A stretch of 64,000 nucleotides of DNA, from positions 11,438,779 through 11,502,778 of the forward strand of contig NC_079206.1 in assembly GCF_026745355.1 (NCBI RefSeq), read 5' to 3'. Position 1 is the first letter of the stretch, and the number at the start of each line of letters is the position of its first letter. Origin of the DNA: Beta vulgaris subsp. vulgaris. Taxonomy: Eukaryota; Streptophyta; Magnoliopsida; Caryophyllales; Amaranthaceae. Position numbers and translations under genes: made by a program. This document shows positions 1-10,918 of the stretch, piece by piece. Under the pieces are notes generated by a model. The model ran no database searches. It saw only the letters and a program-made list of their open reading frames with translations, and had not been told where the DNA came from.

Positions 1-566
1 TCGATTTTTCATTAATGCATGTTATCTCGATGTCAAAAAATATATATATATATAAATCATCAAAGACAATAAATGTAAATAATAAATACTGTGCAAATAG
101 TATAACAAATTCTAAAAGGAGGAAGTAAAAGATACATAACATATACTATGGCACACAGAATTTGGACGGTAGACTTTTTTCCCCAATGCATCTGCGCCTC
201 GGAAAGTCGGAATGGTCTAACATAACTCGTCTATTCTCCAGAGTTTCTTTTTTTGACGGGCTATTCTTCAAAGAGTTATATGGATCACATAAGCTAAAGT
301 ACAAAAACAGATATTATACAATGGGACTGCAGCTCTGCCAGTAACCTATTTAAATGCAGCAGGCACGAAGAGTACTCACTATCATCCTCGTAGCGTCGTA
401 GCACACTATCTTACGAGGATAATTATACAAACAATCATATGAGAGAATTATGAATATGGTCATTATGATACATTTGCTAGCTTAATTTCATTCTACAACA
501 TATAACAACCCAAGACAAATATATAATTGGAGGATAAATAAAAGGGAGGGGCTGATAGAAAAAAAT
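1..566. other. 3' flank of the deSI-like gene, no gene seen
   Basis: AT-rich sequence with a short TA run near 45-54. It lies beyond the stop codon of the minus-strand deSI-like gene and probably contains its 3' UTR. The short open frame at 162-344 resembles nothing I recognise. Confidence 0.5.
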
Positions 567-3500
567 CTACACCATCTCTCTGGTCATTCTAACTGGTTTT
601 TCCTGCAAAAATGCCACATCTGCTGTGGGAGTTGTTAGCAAATGATGAAGATCGGGATCATCCACCTCCTCTTCGCTGGCAACTGATGCAGATGATATCG
701 GAGACTCTGACCCATCCTCTGATGATCCAGAACCCAAGTCAGTTTACAGGACATGAGCAAAACACGACTTCAAAAGCCAAAGCATAACATCAGTAACATC
801 AGTATTTTCACTTCACATCTAAAACCCACAAGTTGGATGTAATATTTCTCAGTGGTTATATTTATATAGGATGTCAACATCAACAAAATTTAAAAAGAAA
901 AGAAGACCACAAAACCAAAAGTCCTCTGCATACAAGTCAATAATCTAAAATTTTCCCAACATTTATGTGATAATAAAAACGTATCTTAATGCATCCATTG
1001 TTAATTACATTAGACTTCCCAATGCATAAAATTTGGGACATATTGGCTATGACGCTATGTAGTTCCAAATTTAACAGAGAAGACAGGAGGGACATCATGC
1101 CCATAAGAATATGAGCACTTTACCTGAGCATGCAATGTGATCAGGACACTGTCGAACAGCTGCTATTTGAATATTTTCTGGCAATAGGCAATTGAAGTAT
1201 GAACCTGCAGCTTAAGGAGCACTGTTTTAGACAAGGAAAAAGTCTACATGCATCCAACCTGCCTTCCCCACTTTGATCTAAAGCTTCTTTAGAAAAAATG
1301 AGGAGAATGTTGATGTCCATTATGTTGAGTTCCTATGACAATCATCTACTGTTCAGAGATGAGGAAAATTCAAGGACGATAATTCATATGATCTACAATC
1401 TTATATTGTCTACTGCCTTTTAAGTTTTAAGTAATGCATAGAGCAGGCAAAAAGTTATTCACCTAAACGTGCAAGTCGATTAACCCATCCAGGTATAGAT
1501 TTCCCAGTGAGTTGCAAACAGACTTCATCAGTAAAATGGTTACAGTTCTTGGCAATCAAGTGATATGTGTCCCCATGATACTTTGTAGCAAGGTGCTGCA
1601 TGAATGTTCGAAATTCAGCACGTGTCATATCTGTGGTACCAAGAGGTATTGCCTTTCTAAAAATGAACCCCGGACAGCTCCTAGGCTCCACCTCAAAAAC
1701 ACCACTGGTAGCATACTCGTGAGCTCCATAACCGTACTCCATGCCATGTACTGTATTCCAGGTTTGTATTGGCATCAACATAAGAAAAAGTAGAGCAATA
1801 AAGTATTTAGCATGTGATATAAGACGTGTCAGCAATAATAGTGCACCAATAAACATGGTTGCCAGAAACATCGGGTTCTATATATAGCAGGCAACGAATC
1901 AGACAGTAGACCAGTCCAAAAAGGCCACACTTCTAGATTATTCTAAGCAACGTAGCTGCAAAAAGCCTCTTGCTTAGACTCAGCCAGTAGATGCTAAGGA
2001 TCCATGCTGGTTAGAAGTACACAAACAAAGCACAGAACCTCATTCTTACCAAATTATGCAATTTGGAAAATCCAGCTTCCTCTCAAGTCTCAATACATCT
2101 GTCCAGGCCCGTCTCGAATTATATAGAGGCCCTGTACGATCTTGTATTTGAAGAATTCAATAATGTAATAGCTAATCCATACTTCACATAATCATATTAT
2201 GAAAAAAAAAGTAATCCAAATAAGTAGATAAACTTTTTCTTTTTACTACTTGAACTTTCTCTATTTTGGGGCCCTCACAATTAAGGGGCCCTGTTACATG
2301 GAACATGTTGAACATGCTAAAAGCCGCCCCTGCATCTGTCCAACTTCCAGTTTTTCAGGCAAAAATTTGTTTTTTATAGTCGAAAGAAACTGAATTATAT
2401 TTATATTTTGTTTATTAATCCTTTCAGGATTTTTATAATTATTGTGAATGGATTTATCAATACAAATTTTTGTTGATTCAAGAAAAAAATGTGTATTAAT
2501 TCTAGGAATATTAATGATATATAGAACTATCTACAGCACGTATATTCTCTAGGAAAACACTAGTTTATGCAGGACATCTTTGAGCATCTCGCCTGCTATC
2601 GCTACAACTAGGACTTTATGATCATCCTCAATCATTCTCCAAGAAATTACCTCCAATGCGCTTTCAGAATTGTATGTTAGTCCTCGGATTTCAGTAGAAG
2701 GCTGCCTACATATTAACATTCAACCTTCTTCGGTACCCCAGGCAACAGCTTCATCTTAAAAAAATAGTTCTGGCCTAGCACTGCACCACAGACCCTATAC
2801 AAACTGGGAAGAAAGATGATGACTGTAATTGAACCCCAAATAGACTAATAACCTGATTGCAACACAGTCAGCAACTCTGCATTGATTTCTTTAAGAAACA
2901 TAGGCAAGTTGTAATATCTCTCTTAAGTGGCCTAAGAGGTTATAACATGGGCAAATGCCAAATTCTATCGTCATACAGCCCATATGCAAGTAGCAAAGCC
3001 ATTCCAATATCTTCTAATTGAGTAAACCTTTATAAAAACATAAAAGATCTAATAAAAATTGAAAGGCAAATGTGCCTTTCTTGCATTCAGTGTTTTCTAA
3101 TGCACAAAGAGCAACATCTAATGCTTATAATCTGTTTCCTATGGCTAAAATAACTTATTACTTCAGCGACTAATGCACAAGATCTATGTTGCTTGGAATC
3201 TTCTTATCACCTTTCAGGTCAACATAAACATTCAATGCTCTTAACATCAGTTTGGACTCTTGACATCACATCTTGGATAAAGAAAGTGGAATATTTACAT
3301 GATAATAACACAGTTCGAAATGTATGTGTCAGACGCCATTTTGAATATGAGTAACAAAGCACTAGATTGTGTGCCGTATCTTTTCAAAAGTGTGTGCAGG
3401 CTCGCACACAAAGCACTGGACTGTGAGCAAACCTGGAATATATGGTCTAGCATTCTTGAAAATATCCTAAATTGTTTATTATCAGGAGAGTAAGCAATAT

Positions 3501-6500
3501 ATGGTTCAAAAGAGCTTTTGTCTACCACTCACTGATCTCAGAGATTTATACATTTCCAAAAGAGTATACGGTTAACATAGCATCCAATCTAAACCATTGC
3601 CTTTAACTTTAATTTTGGTATACCAAAGAAATCCTAAAATCTAAGAATAAAGATATAGGTAACTTAACAACCATGTCTCTCTACCATTGATTTCCTAAGA
3701 TGGCTTACACATTTAGACCAAAAGGTGCATCAAATATCAAATTTATACATAAGTTATCGAATATCAAATAATGCACCGGAGACTCCAGTCATCCAAGAAG
3801 GCACATTATTCTACTCTTTCATCCTTCAAAAAAAACTATCCTTGCCCATAAATTTGCATGGCTCCTCCCCTAAAACTAGGGAAAAAATTTACAACATTGA
3901 GTATAGTAAAAAGATCTTTGAGCAAGTCACTACTTGAGGAAAAGCTCTTTGAAACCATGATAACTTCAGGTAAAGGTCAATCTTCAAAAGTGGAAATCAT
4001 GGGACTTCTCTAGACCCAACAATGCTTTTCATTAAGGAGCTTTCCAATGATTCGGGGATTTCTTAGAATGACTCTTGAGTGGATGGGAACCTTCGCATCA
4101 ACTTAAGATGTCTTCAATCGCTTGTTTTGCATCTTTCAAGTTCCACCCAAACTGGCTCCAATGTCGCCATATGTCCGTTTTAAACATGAGAATGTCTTCA
4201 AATGCCCTTCCATAATCCCAAATATGCATCTCATGGGGTCTACTCCCCCAGGGTTTTGAGAATGTCCTAAATCGTGTATTATAACCTTCGGTTAAGCTAT
4301 TACAAAGCTTCTCTTGACTTGGTGGTTATTTCTATTGAGGAGCTTCGTGCCCAGATACCTTCACGTTGCTTACACATGCTTGGGACCATTTACATTGCCA
4401 CAAAATGTCTCTTAAGGCTAAAAGTCATACATTTTTAGTTTTACCTTAAAATAGCTCTGGAGACCACCATGTGTCCGTTCTAAGGCATGGAAACATTTTC
4501 AAATGTCCCCCCATGACCTTAGGATGCATCCCATGAGATCCGTTGCTCGGCTTCCGAAATGTCTGAAAGCGTGTATTGTAATCCTCGGTTTTGGCTATTT
4601 TGAGGTGATTTCAACTTTTTCAAGCCCAACAATATTTTTCAACTAGGATCATCCAAAAAGACTAAACACCTTGGGATGGCTCCCGGTGCTTGGAATTTTC
4701 TACTAACTTGAACTCATCGGCTGACATTCAACATGATTCAACGTCTCACTTGATGAGTGTGCAATGCTCATAGCTAGTCAACCACATCTTTCAAGGCATC
4801 TTTTACATCCCCTAGATTCATTATTTCATTTATTTGTGACACTATCCGATTTTACGTGCTAAAAAATTTAAAATTTACTACCTCCATCTCATAACACTAA
4901 CCCACTTTCTTTTAAAGATTATCTGAAAGTATTTCACCAATTTTCTTACTTAGTCCACCTAATTAAATGAATTGAAATTTACATCAATTAATTGTTTTAC
5001 TTCACTAGCAAATAAATGGACCACATAATACTCACTCCTCAGCATTTGAGTCAAACCAAATGGTAAAATATTGCAAGACAAGGTATATCTAATTAACTTT
5101 GAAACCTGATCTGCCCCAAACAACAGAGTCAGTCTCATTAACTTACAACTTTTGGCTCAGGTTAAGAGAAATTCCTTTCTGATAAAGATGCTCATAAACA
5201 AAAAAAATTAAAAGGAAGCAATTGACTAGAGATATCAATTCCACAAAACAAGTTAACTAGAAGTGAGAGCAAGTCCAAGTTCCAAAGCAGCTAAATCACA
5301 AAGAAAGCTTGACCAGATAAAAGAAACAATCATATGTATGACCAAGCTCGTTATGGAATAATAAAGAAAATGGATAAAAATGACTGAGAAGCTTCAAAAA
5401 TAAAGTTCAGTGAAACACCTATGGCCACAAAGATATATCTTATTAGTTGATCAGAACAATGACCACGATCAGGAGATATAAAACAAATATCAATAAAGGT
5501 AAAAATTATTGAAAAGAACTACAGATCAAGCATTGACCACTCAGACAACAGTTCATGGATATATTCAATCTATTTTTGTCCAGTTCCATATCTAAGGTCT
5601 TAAAATGCCAAATAAATTGGTTGAAATAACCAGTTCGAGCAACAAAGATTCCTACTATACCTCACCCATGTAAATAGTTACATTTGACACATTGACATAT
5701 TACCTAGACAAGGAAACACAGTAAAAAAACTAAAAATCAACTAGTACTTTAAAAATAACCCCCCCCCCCCCCTTCCTTCCATCAAAGACACAGATCTGAA
5801 TGAACAAAAATACAAAAAAAATGCAGAATTCAAAAGTAGTAAGTCAAGATGTTGGAGTGACGCATCACTGACTTTCTATAAAAGGCTGATTTTAGAACCA
5901 GCTAATAATAAGTTATATTTGATTTAAAACTTGCAAGCCAACCATAATATGTAGTACATGTTCAACATCTTTCACTTGTTAGTACCGTGCAGCTAAAGCA
6001 TTGTGCAGTTCACAACTTTAAATGCTCAAGCCAGATCCTTATTACAAATAAATAAATTCAGAAATAAGCACAAAATCTTAAACAATTCCATCTATGGTTC
6101 AAATACATGCTAGCAAACTTTACTCGGCTGACAATTGTGATAGGCTGAGCAGACAGCGACCTTTGAATTAAATACAAACTTATTGTTCTGCTTGTGAATT
6201 AAAAAATTGATTTCAGTTCTGAAAGTAGAGATTCTCATTTCCATTGCAATTCAATGCTAATCTGAAAATGAAGATCCAAAAAAAAATCCATCTAATTCCT
6301 TTTCAGGAATTTAGTTTCACTGGCAGTTTGGCACAATGAAGTTAGAAAAATAAAAAAAAGCCCATACTATTTAAAGAATTCAACTTCTGCAAATTCGTTT
6401 ATTAAAGAAGAGATTAAGAAGAAAAGAAGAATTAAAGAATGATGTTGGAGGGAGAGAGAAAAACGGTGTTGTATGCTGGCCACAATAGATTTTTAAATGC

Positions 6501-7793
6501 CATGTGCGGTGATGCATCTAACTTTCAATGTTCTTGAGGATTATCAAAATGAAGTAAATTTATACAAAGTCCATTACAATACACCATATTTGGCCAAATC
6601 CTGTATTTCATATCTAATCCGGAACCCCAAACATACCATAAGGGAACTTTATCTTCCACAACGTCTTGCTCATTCAAGCTAATGCCCAAACTGGCTGGTC
6701 CACACTCAAAGTAGAGCACAAATTTTAAAAAACGATGGTATCTGATACGATACAATCTATCTCTCAAATTTTTGCTTCGAAAAATCAAACTTATTCTCGC
6801 TTTATTACTTTCAGTATTATATAATGGGGGAGGTTTTTCAATTGGATTTGAGATCATGAAAATCCAATATAATATTTAATCCTACAGTATACAGATCATC
6901 ATCAGTTTAAGCTTCAAGCAACAAAAGGTATTACACATTTATGATCCTGCCAAACTTTTTCATGAAAAAAAGGGGGGGGGGGGGATTTCATTCATAGTAG
7001 TAGCTAGACACAAACCATGAAAGCCAATAACAAAAACCAATGACAACAAGTCAAAGCAGCCATATAAGGAAAGAGTAAAGCTATCACGGATCAGTACAAT
7101 GCAGCACCGAAACAACCCCCCCCCCCCAAACCCCCACCTCTAAAACCACCAAAAGTTATCATCCAGCCTACTAGTCAATCCAAAAGCTTTTCTACAAGTG
7201 ACAAAATCATCTGGACAACATTGCTACTCCTTCCACTAAGAGTTAATACTCACATATACCTAATTCACCAATTAGGAGAGCTCAGAAATTATCCAACTAT
7301 CACCAAGGATCACTCAATGCAATCACTATAATCACGACAATCCGAGCATGTTGCAATTACTCCCAAAGCAACGGGATAATTCCCATCCATTACTATAATT
7401 ACACTTCCCAAACAGACCAACATGCCAGAAATGAATCATTATTATCACTTCAAAGCACCTAACTAAAAAAAAAGTCACCTAATTACCAAAAATGACAACA
7501 CAAACGTAAATCAAAAGCACAGCAACAATAACCACAGTCCAAGCCATTAATCCCAGTTATAAAAACAGCAACAGATGTACATACAAGTACTTTATATTAA
7601 AATTAAATACCATATGATAACAGTAGAATAAAGATTATATACCTTCAATTCCAGAGTGAAAGATTCCAAGACCAAGCCAATATAAATAGTTATTTACAGG
7701 AGTAAGATCATACACATTTAAATATAAAGCAGTGCGTTCTTTCCCTCCATCATTTTGCTCCCTCCCACTCCAGCTTCGAAGACTAAACCCCAT
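567..7793 (-). CDS. deSI-like protein (PPPDE/DUF862 peptidase), four coding exons
   Basis: I read the coding exons as complement(567..718, 1124..1204, 1463..1750, 7643..7793). All junctions are GT-AG and in phase, giving 672 nt or 223 residues. The product is a PPPDE papain-fold protein of the plant deSI-like family, whose animal members are SUMO or ubiquitin isopeptidases. The predicted catalytic pair is visible: His46 in GIFHSGIE (exon 1) and Cys120 in [10 protein letters not shown] (exon 2). The family motif [13 protein letters not shown] follows the first junction. Exon 3 encodes the conserved [13 protein letters not shown] segment, and exon 4 an acidic Ser-rich tail ending in PVRMTREMV. 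The start is the ATG of [10 protein letters not shown], the usual family N-terminus; the frame is open further upstream, but that is leader. The last acceptor (719-720) has a CTGAC branch-like site and a weak pyrimidine tract. The substrate is unknown. The family call is firm; the exact exon ends are inferred by eye. Confidence 0.9.
2104..2332. mobile_element. hAT-type MITE in the deSI-like intron
   Basis: A 229-bp element begins CAGGCCCGTC and ends GCCGCCCCTG, so the ends are short imperfect inverted repeats. It is flanked by an exact 8-bp direct repeat CATCTGTC (2096-2103 and 2333-2340), the target duplication length of hAT elements. There is no coding capacity. Confidence 0.75.
4100..4610. 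repeat. diverged tandem duplication, unit about 300 bp
   Basis: Two related blocks follow each other. Both contain ATGTCCGTT, then AATGTC or CATTTTC with CAAATG, then ATGCATCYCATG, and end in CGTGTATT with a TCGGTT motif (around 4165-4300 and 4470-4600). They look like two old copies of one unit inside the intron. I cannot assign a class. Confidence 0.5.
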
Positions 7794-8070
7794 TTTATCC
7801 CCTCCCACCTCAACCCTCCCTAATTTCTGCAATTCTTCAATCAAACATCTGCGGAAAAATATAATATACATAAGAAATTGGGAAATATAGAAAATAAATT
7901 GAACACCCAAAAAAAAGGAAAATTACCTCAGAATTTGCGGGAATTGAAGTTTGAGAAGATGAGATGTTGAAGTAATGGCGAAGCAATTGATTGGAGAGAG
8001 AAAATGCGAAAGGAAGATGAGTAGATCGGGGGAAAAAAAGTAGGAGAGAGAGAAACCCTAGAAATTTATG
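7794..8070 (-). promoter_or_regulatory. 5' leader of the deSI-like gene with a leader intron
   Basis: On the minus strand a leader exon ends at 7927 before a GT donor, and the leader resumes at 7848 after a CCGCAG acceptor, giving a 78-nt leader intron (7849-7926). The resumed leader opens with a tiny upstream frame (ATG TTT GAT TGA). The first leader exon is CT-rich, as plant 5' UTRs often are. The transcription start is not resolved; 8050-8070 is a guess. Confidence 0.55.
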
Positions 8071-8893
8071 ACTGATGTTTAGAAGCTAGAAAAAAAATGT
8101 TGTGACCAAAATTTGAATAAGGATATTATATAAGCGTGGAATTTGGAGGAGAGAGAAAGGTGGTGGTGGTGGTGCGGTGGCGGGAAGAAGGGCGGAGATT
8201 GGGGAGAAGTCGAAGATAAAATAATAGTAATAATTGGAGTGCTGCTTTTTGTTTTGTTTTTGCCTGGAATGGAAAGGATTTAAGGATGCTGACGATTTGA
8301 TGAAGGTAGAGGCTGATGCAAGGGAAAAAAAACTCACAAACAAAAAAAATTTAAAAAAGAAAAAGAATAATTGATAAGAATAATCCAAATTATGGCAGTT
8401 TTGCTCAAAATAATTCCAACTATAAGTTATTCTAGAATAATCTAAACTATTGGCGGTACATTCTCAAAATAATCCTAACTTTTAATATATATATAATATA
8501 TACCCAAAATGGGTCATTGAAGGCAAGAAAAAATAAAAGTTATGGATTATTTTGGGAGGTATTCCAAATAATTTGAATTATTTCAAAGTAACTCAAAGTT
8601 CGGATTATTTTGAACGAACCGGTGATAAGTAAGATTATTTCTGACAATTTTTCCAAAAAAAATTACGATAGCATGGAATATAGGTAATGTACTTTATTAT
8701 GATTTAATTAAAGAATTCTTAGTATTACAATAAAGATTGAAGTTAGGGTCCAACAAGATGGATAATTGGAATTGTAAGAGAGTAATTTAACATATTATTT
8801 GAATAGATTATGAATAACCCCCCCCCACCCCCAAAAAAAACCACACATGACTACATGAGTGAATATTTAAGAAAGAGGCATCCACATTTACAA
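8071..8893. other. region upstream of the deSI-like gene, no gene seen
   Basis: Sequence upstream of the deSI-like leader. 8375-8655 has degenerate mirrored blocks (AATAATCC motifs on the left, GGATTATTTTGA on the right), suggesting an old inverted-repeat element. A C run lies at 8819-8826. Confidence 0.35.
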
Positions 8894-10337
8894 TTAACTC
8901 CGAAAGTGAATTGGCAAAATTTGGAATACTACGGTCAATGATCGGGGTAGCACTATGATTATTACGAGCTTTAATTTAGCAAGGTCGTCTACATCACATC
9001 TATTAGCCCGATAAATAATTTGATGACATGAAGTCGGGAGAGTACTTCTAAACACACATTCATTGCGATCTTTCCATATTTCATGGCAAATATAATGAAA
9101 AACTTCCCTCCATTTAAAAGTTCCAAACTTGTGCTTACGAGTGAGATTCACTTGGAGCCAGTTAGTTAGAGGAAGGTCTCGGAGGTTTGAACTTCCCCCC
9201 TAGCCGAAACCTCGACAGAGAAACGGCACTCCTAAAGTAAGTGCACCGCATTTTAACCCACAACCTTGTAGTATGAGCACAAGGGTGTCTACCAGATGAT
9301 TTTTCTAGCTGCAAGAAGGTTCATATGAGGGAGACGACCTCGCCATGCTAGCCATAAAAATAATTTTCTTTTAGGCTCTATGACACCCTGCCAAATCCAA
9401 GACATTCAAATGAAAGTTAGTAAGAGGAAGCTGGCATTATAACAATGTGTGAGAGAAAACCCGTAAAAGGAACAAATTTAGGAATAAGGAGATCCTTTTT
9501 GGAAGACATATGAGGAGGAGGAATACTCAAAATCGTATCTACAATACTCGTCGGAAGGTAAAAGGGATAGACAATTGAAGGTCCCGTGTCCCATTCAAGC
9601 ACACATCAAACTGGACTTGAGTATGAGAAGGACGCTTATGAGAGATAGGGAGGCCAAGATACATGCCTAGGTTCTCAGATTCTATAATTGAAAGGGTATC
9701 TTGAAACAAATCTTTATGTTCAATAGGGGTATTTTTTGAGAAACTCAGCTTGCTTAATTTCATTGATATTTTGACCACAAAATTCCTCTAAGACCTAATG
9801 AAATGCGAAGGCTATTGACTCATTAACCCTCCCAAAAAGGAGGTCATTAGTGAACAATAGTTGAGAGATCGAGAATTTACATTTACCTATCCAAAATGAA
9901 GACCAACTACCCTCATCACTAGCTTTCTAGATATCCAGCAAAAGCACTTTTGGGCAACTATTAAATAGGTATGGGGACATAGGATCACCGTGACAGAGCC
10001 CCCTGGAATGAAGGAAGTGTTTAGTTTTTGTTCCATTAACAAGAATAGCAAACGAAGCCTTCGACACACAATCCATAATCAACTCACTAGAAGCAGGGTC
10101 CGGGTTATGATTAATAAGACACTTTCTAACAAAGTTTCATTCAAGTCGGACATAGGTTTTCTCCATGTCAATCTTAAGCACAAACCACTCCCACTTTCCT
10201 TTTTTCAGATGCAGAGTGACGGATTTCATAAGCTACAACTAAGTTGATCTCAGGCCCTCTACCCTTAATAAAGCTATTTCGGGTTTTTGAGATTCTCTCG
10301 GGGATAAGGGGTTTCAAGCGATTAACCATTACTTTTT
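8894..10337 (-). pseudogene. decayed LINE reverse transcriptase, older copy
   Basis: Reading the minus strand from 10337 downward gives pieces of a non-LTR reverse transcriptase in shifting frames: KVMVNRLKPLIPERIS (start of the RT domain), a variant of the RGLRQGDP block reading SRGLCHGDPMSPYLF, then ENLGMYLGLPISHKRPS from the thumb region. WREVFHYICHEIWKDRNECV follows from the zf-RVT and linker region. Many stops and shifts make it dead. The order shows a plant L1-type LINE on the minus strand. Its upstream part is interrupted at 10338 by a MITE. About 140 bp near 9155-9300 do not fit the LINE and may be a small insertion. Confidence 0.8.
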
Positions 10338-10877
10338 GGGAAATTTCACATGATAGCTAGCACTACATTTTGAGCTTTTCCATTTGGTAACCAATTTATG
10401 TTTGGATTCCATATGCTACCATTGTAGTTTGGATTTATGTTATACCATAACGTACATTATGTTGAATAAAACATTAGTTATGGGTTAAATAAGGTTAGTA
10501 GTTTGCCTCGATTACTTGCCTTGTGAATCGAGATAGTTCAGCTAAGGTTTATGAGTCATTTTGGTTCTAAAGTTGAAATTGGAGAAAAACGACTAGAACC
10601 TCGTTTTACGTGTCAGCAAATGCCTTATTTTTTTAACGAAAAGTGAACCTCAAATTTGGACGTTAAGGACAAAAATGACCCTCAAAACCTTAATTACACA
10701 AATTTAGACAAGCCCTTAACCTTATTTAATCCCCAAACTAATGGTTTGCTTATTATAATGTCACGGTATAGAATAAGTCCAAACTATAATGGTACCATAT
10801 GAAATCAAAAAAAAAAAAAGAAATTAGATATCAAATGAAAAAAATCCAAAGTATAATAGTACCAAGTGAAATTTCCC
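10338..10877. mobile_element. MULE-type foldback MITE with 9-bp target duplication
   Basis: A 540-bp element opens with GGGAAATTTCACATG and closes with CAAGTGAAATTTCCC. The inverted repeats extend inward for more than 100 bp: CATATGCTACCATTGTAG on the left pairs with the reverse of CTATAATGGTACCATATG on the right. TTACTTTTT occurs at 10329-10337 and 10879-10887, a 9-bp duplication typical of Mutator-like elements (one spare T at the right edge). It sits in the older LINE: both flanks read RT-like on the minus strand. Confidence 0.8.
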
Positions 10878-10918
10878 TTTACTTTTTAGTATAATGATGT
10901 GGCTATTCAATCATATTC

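Larger units (their letters stand above)
1751..7642 (-). other. 5.9-kb first coding intron of the deSI-like gene
   Basis: The intron runs from a GTATAT donor at 7642 to a CAG acceptor at 1751. It contains a hAT-type MITE (2104-2332), a diverged tandem duplication around 4100-4610, a C run at 5761-5772 and a G run near 6970. A minus-strand open stretch at 6525-6857 is not recognisable and is not annotated. Confidence 0.75.

Noticed and set aside
6525..6857. Minus-strand 110-codon frame inside the deSI-like intron
   Set aside because: Looks somewhat protein-like ([15 protein letters not shown]) but has no splice logic with the gene and no family I know; probably a repeat remnant.
8086..8388. 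Minus-strand 100-codon frame with Phe-rich start
   Set aside because: Low complexity, upstream of the deSI-like leader, no recognisable domain.
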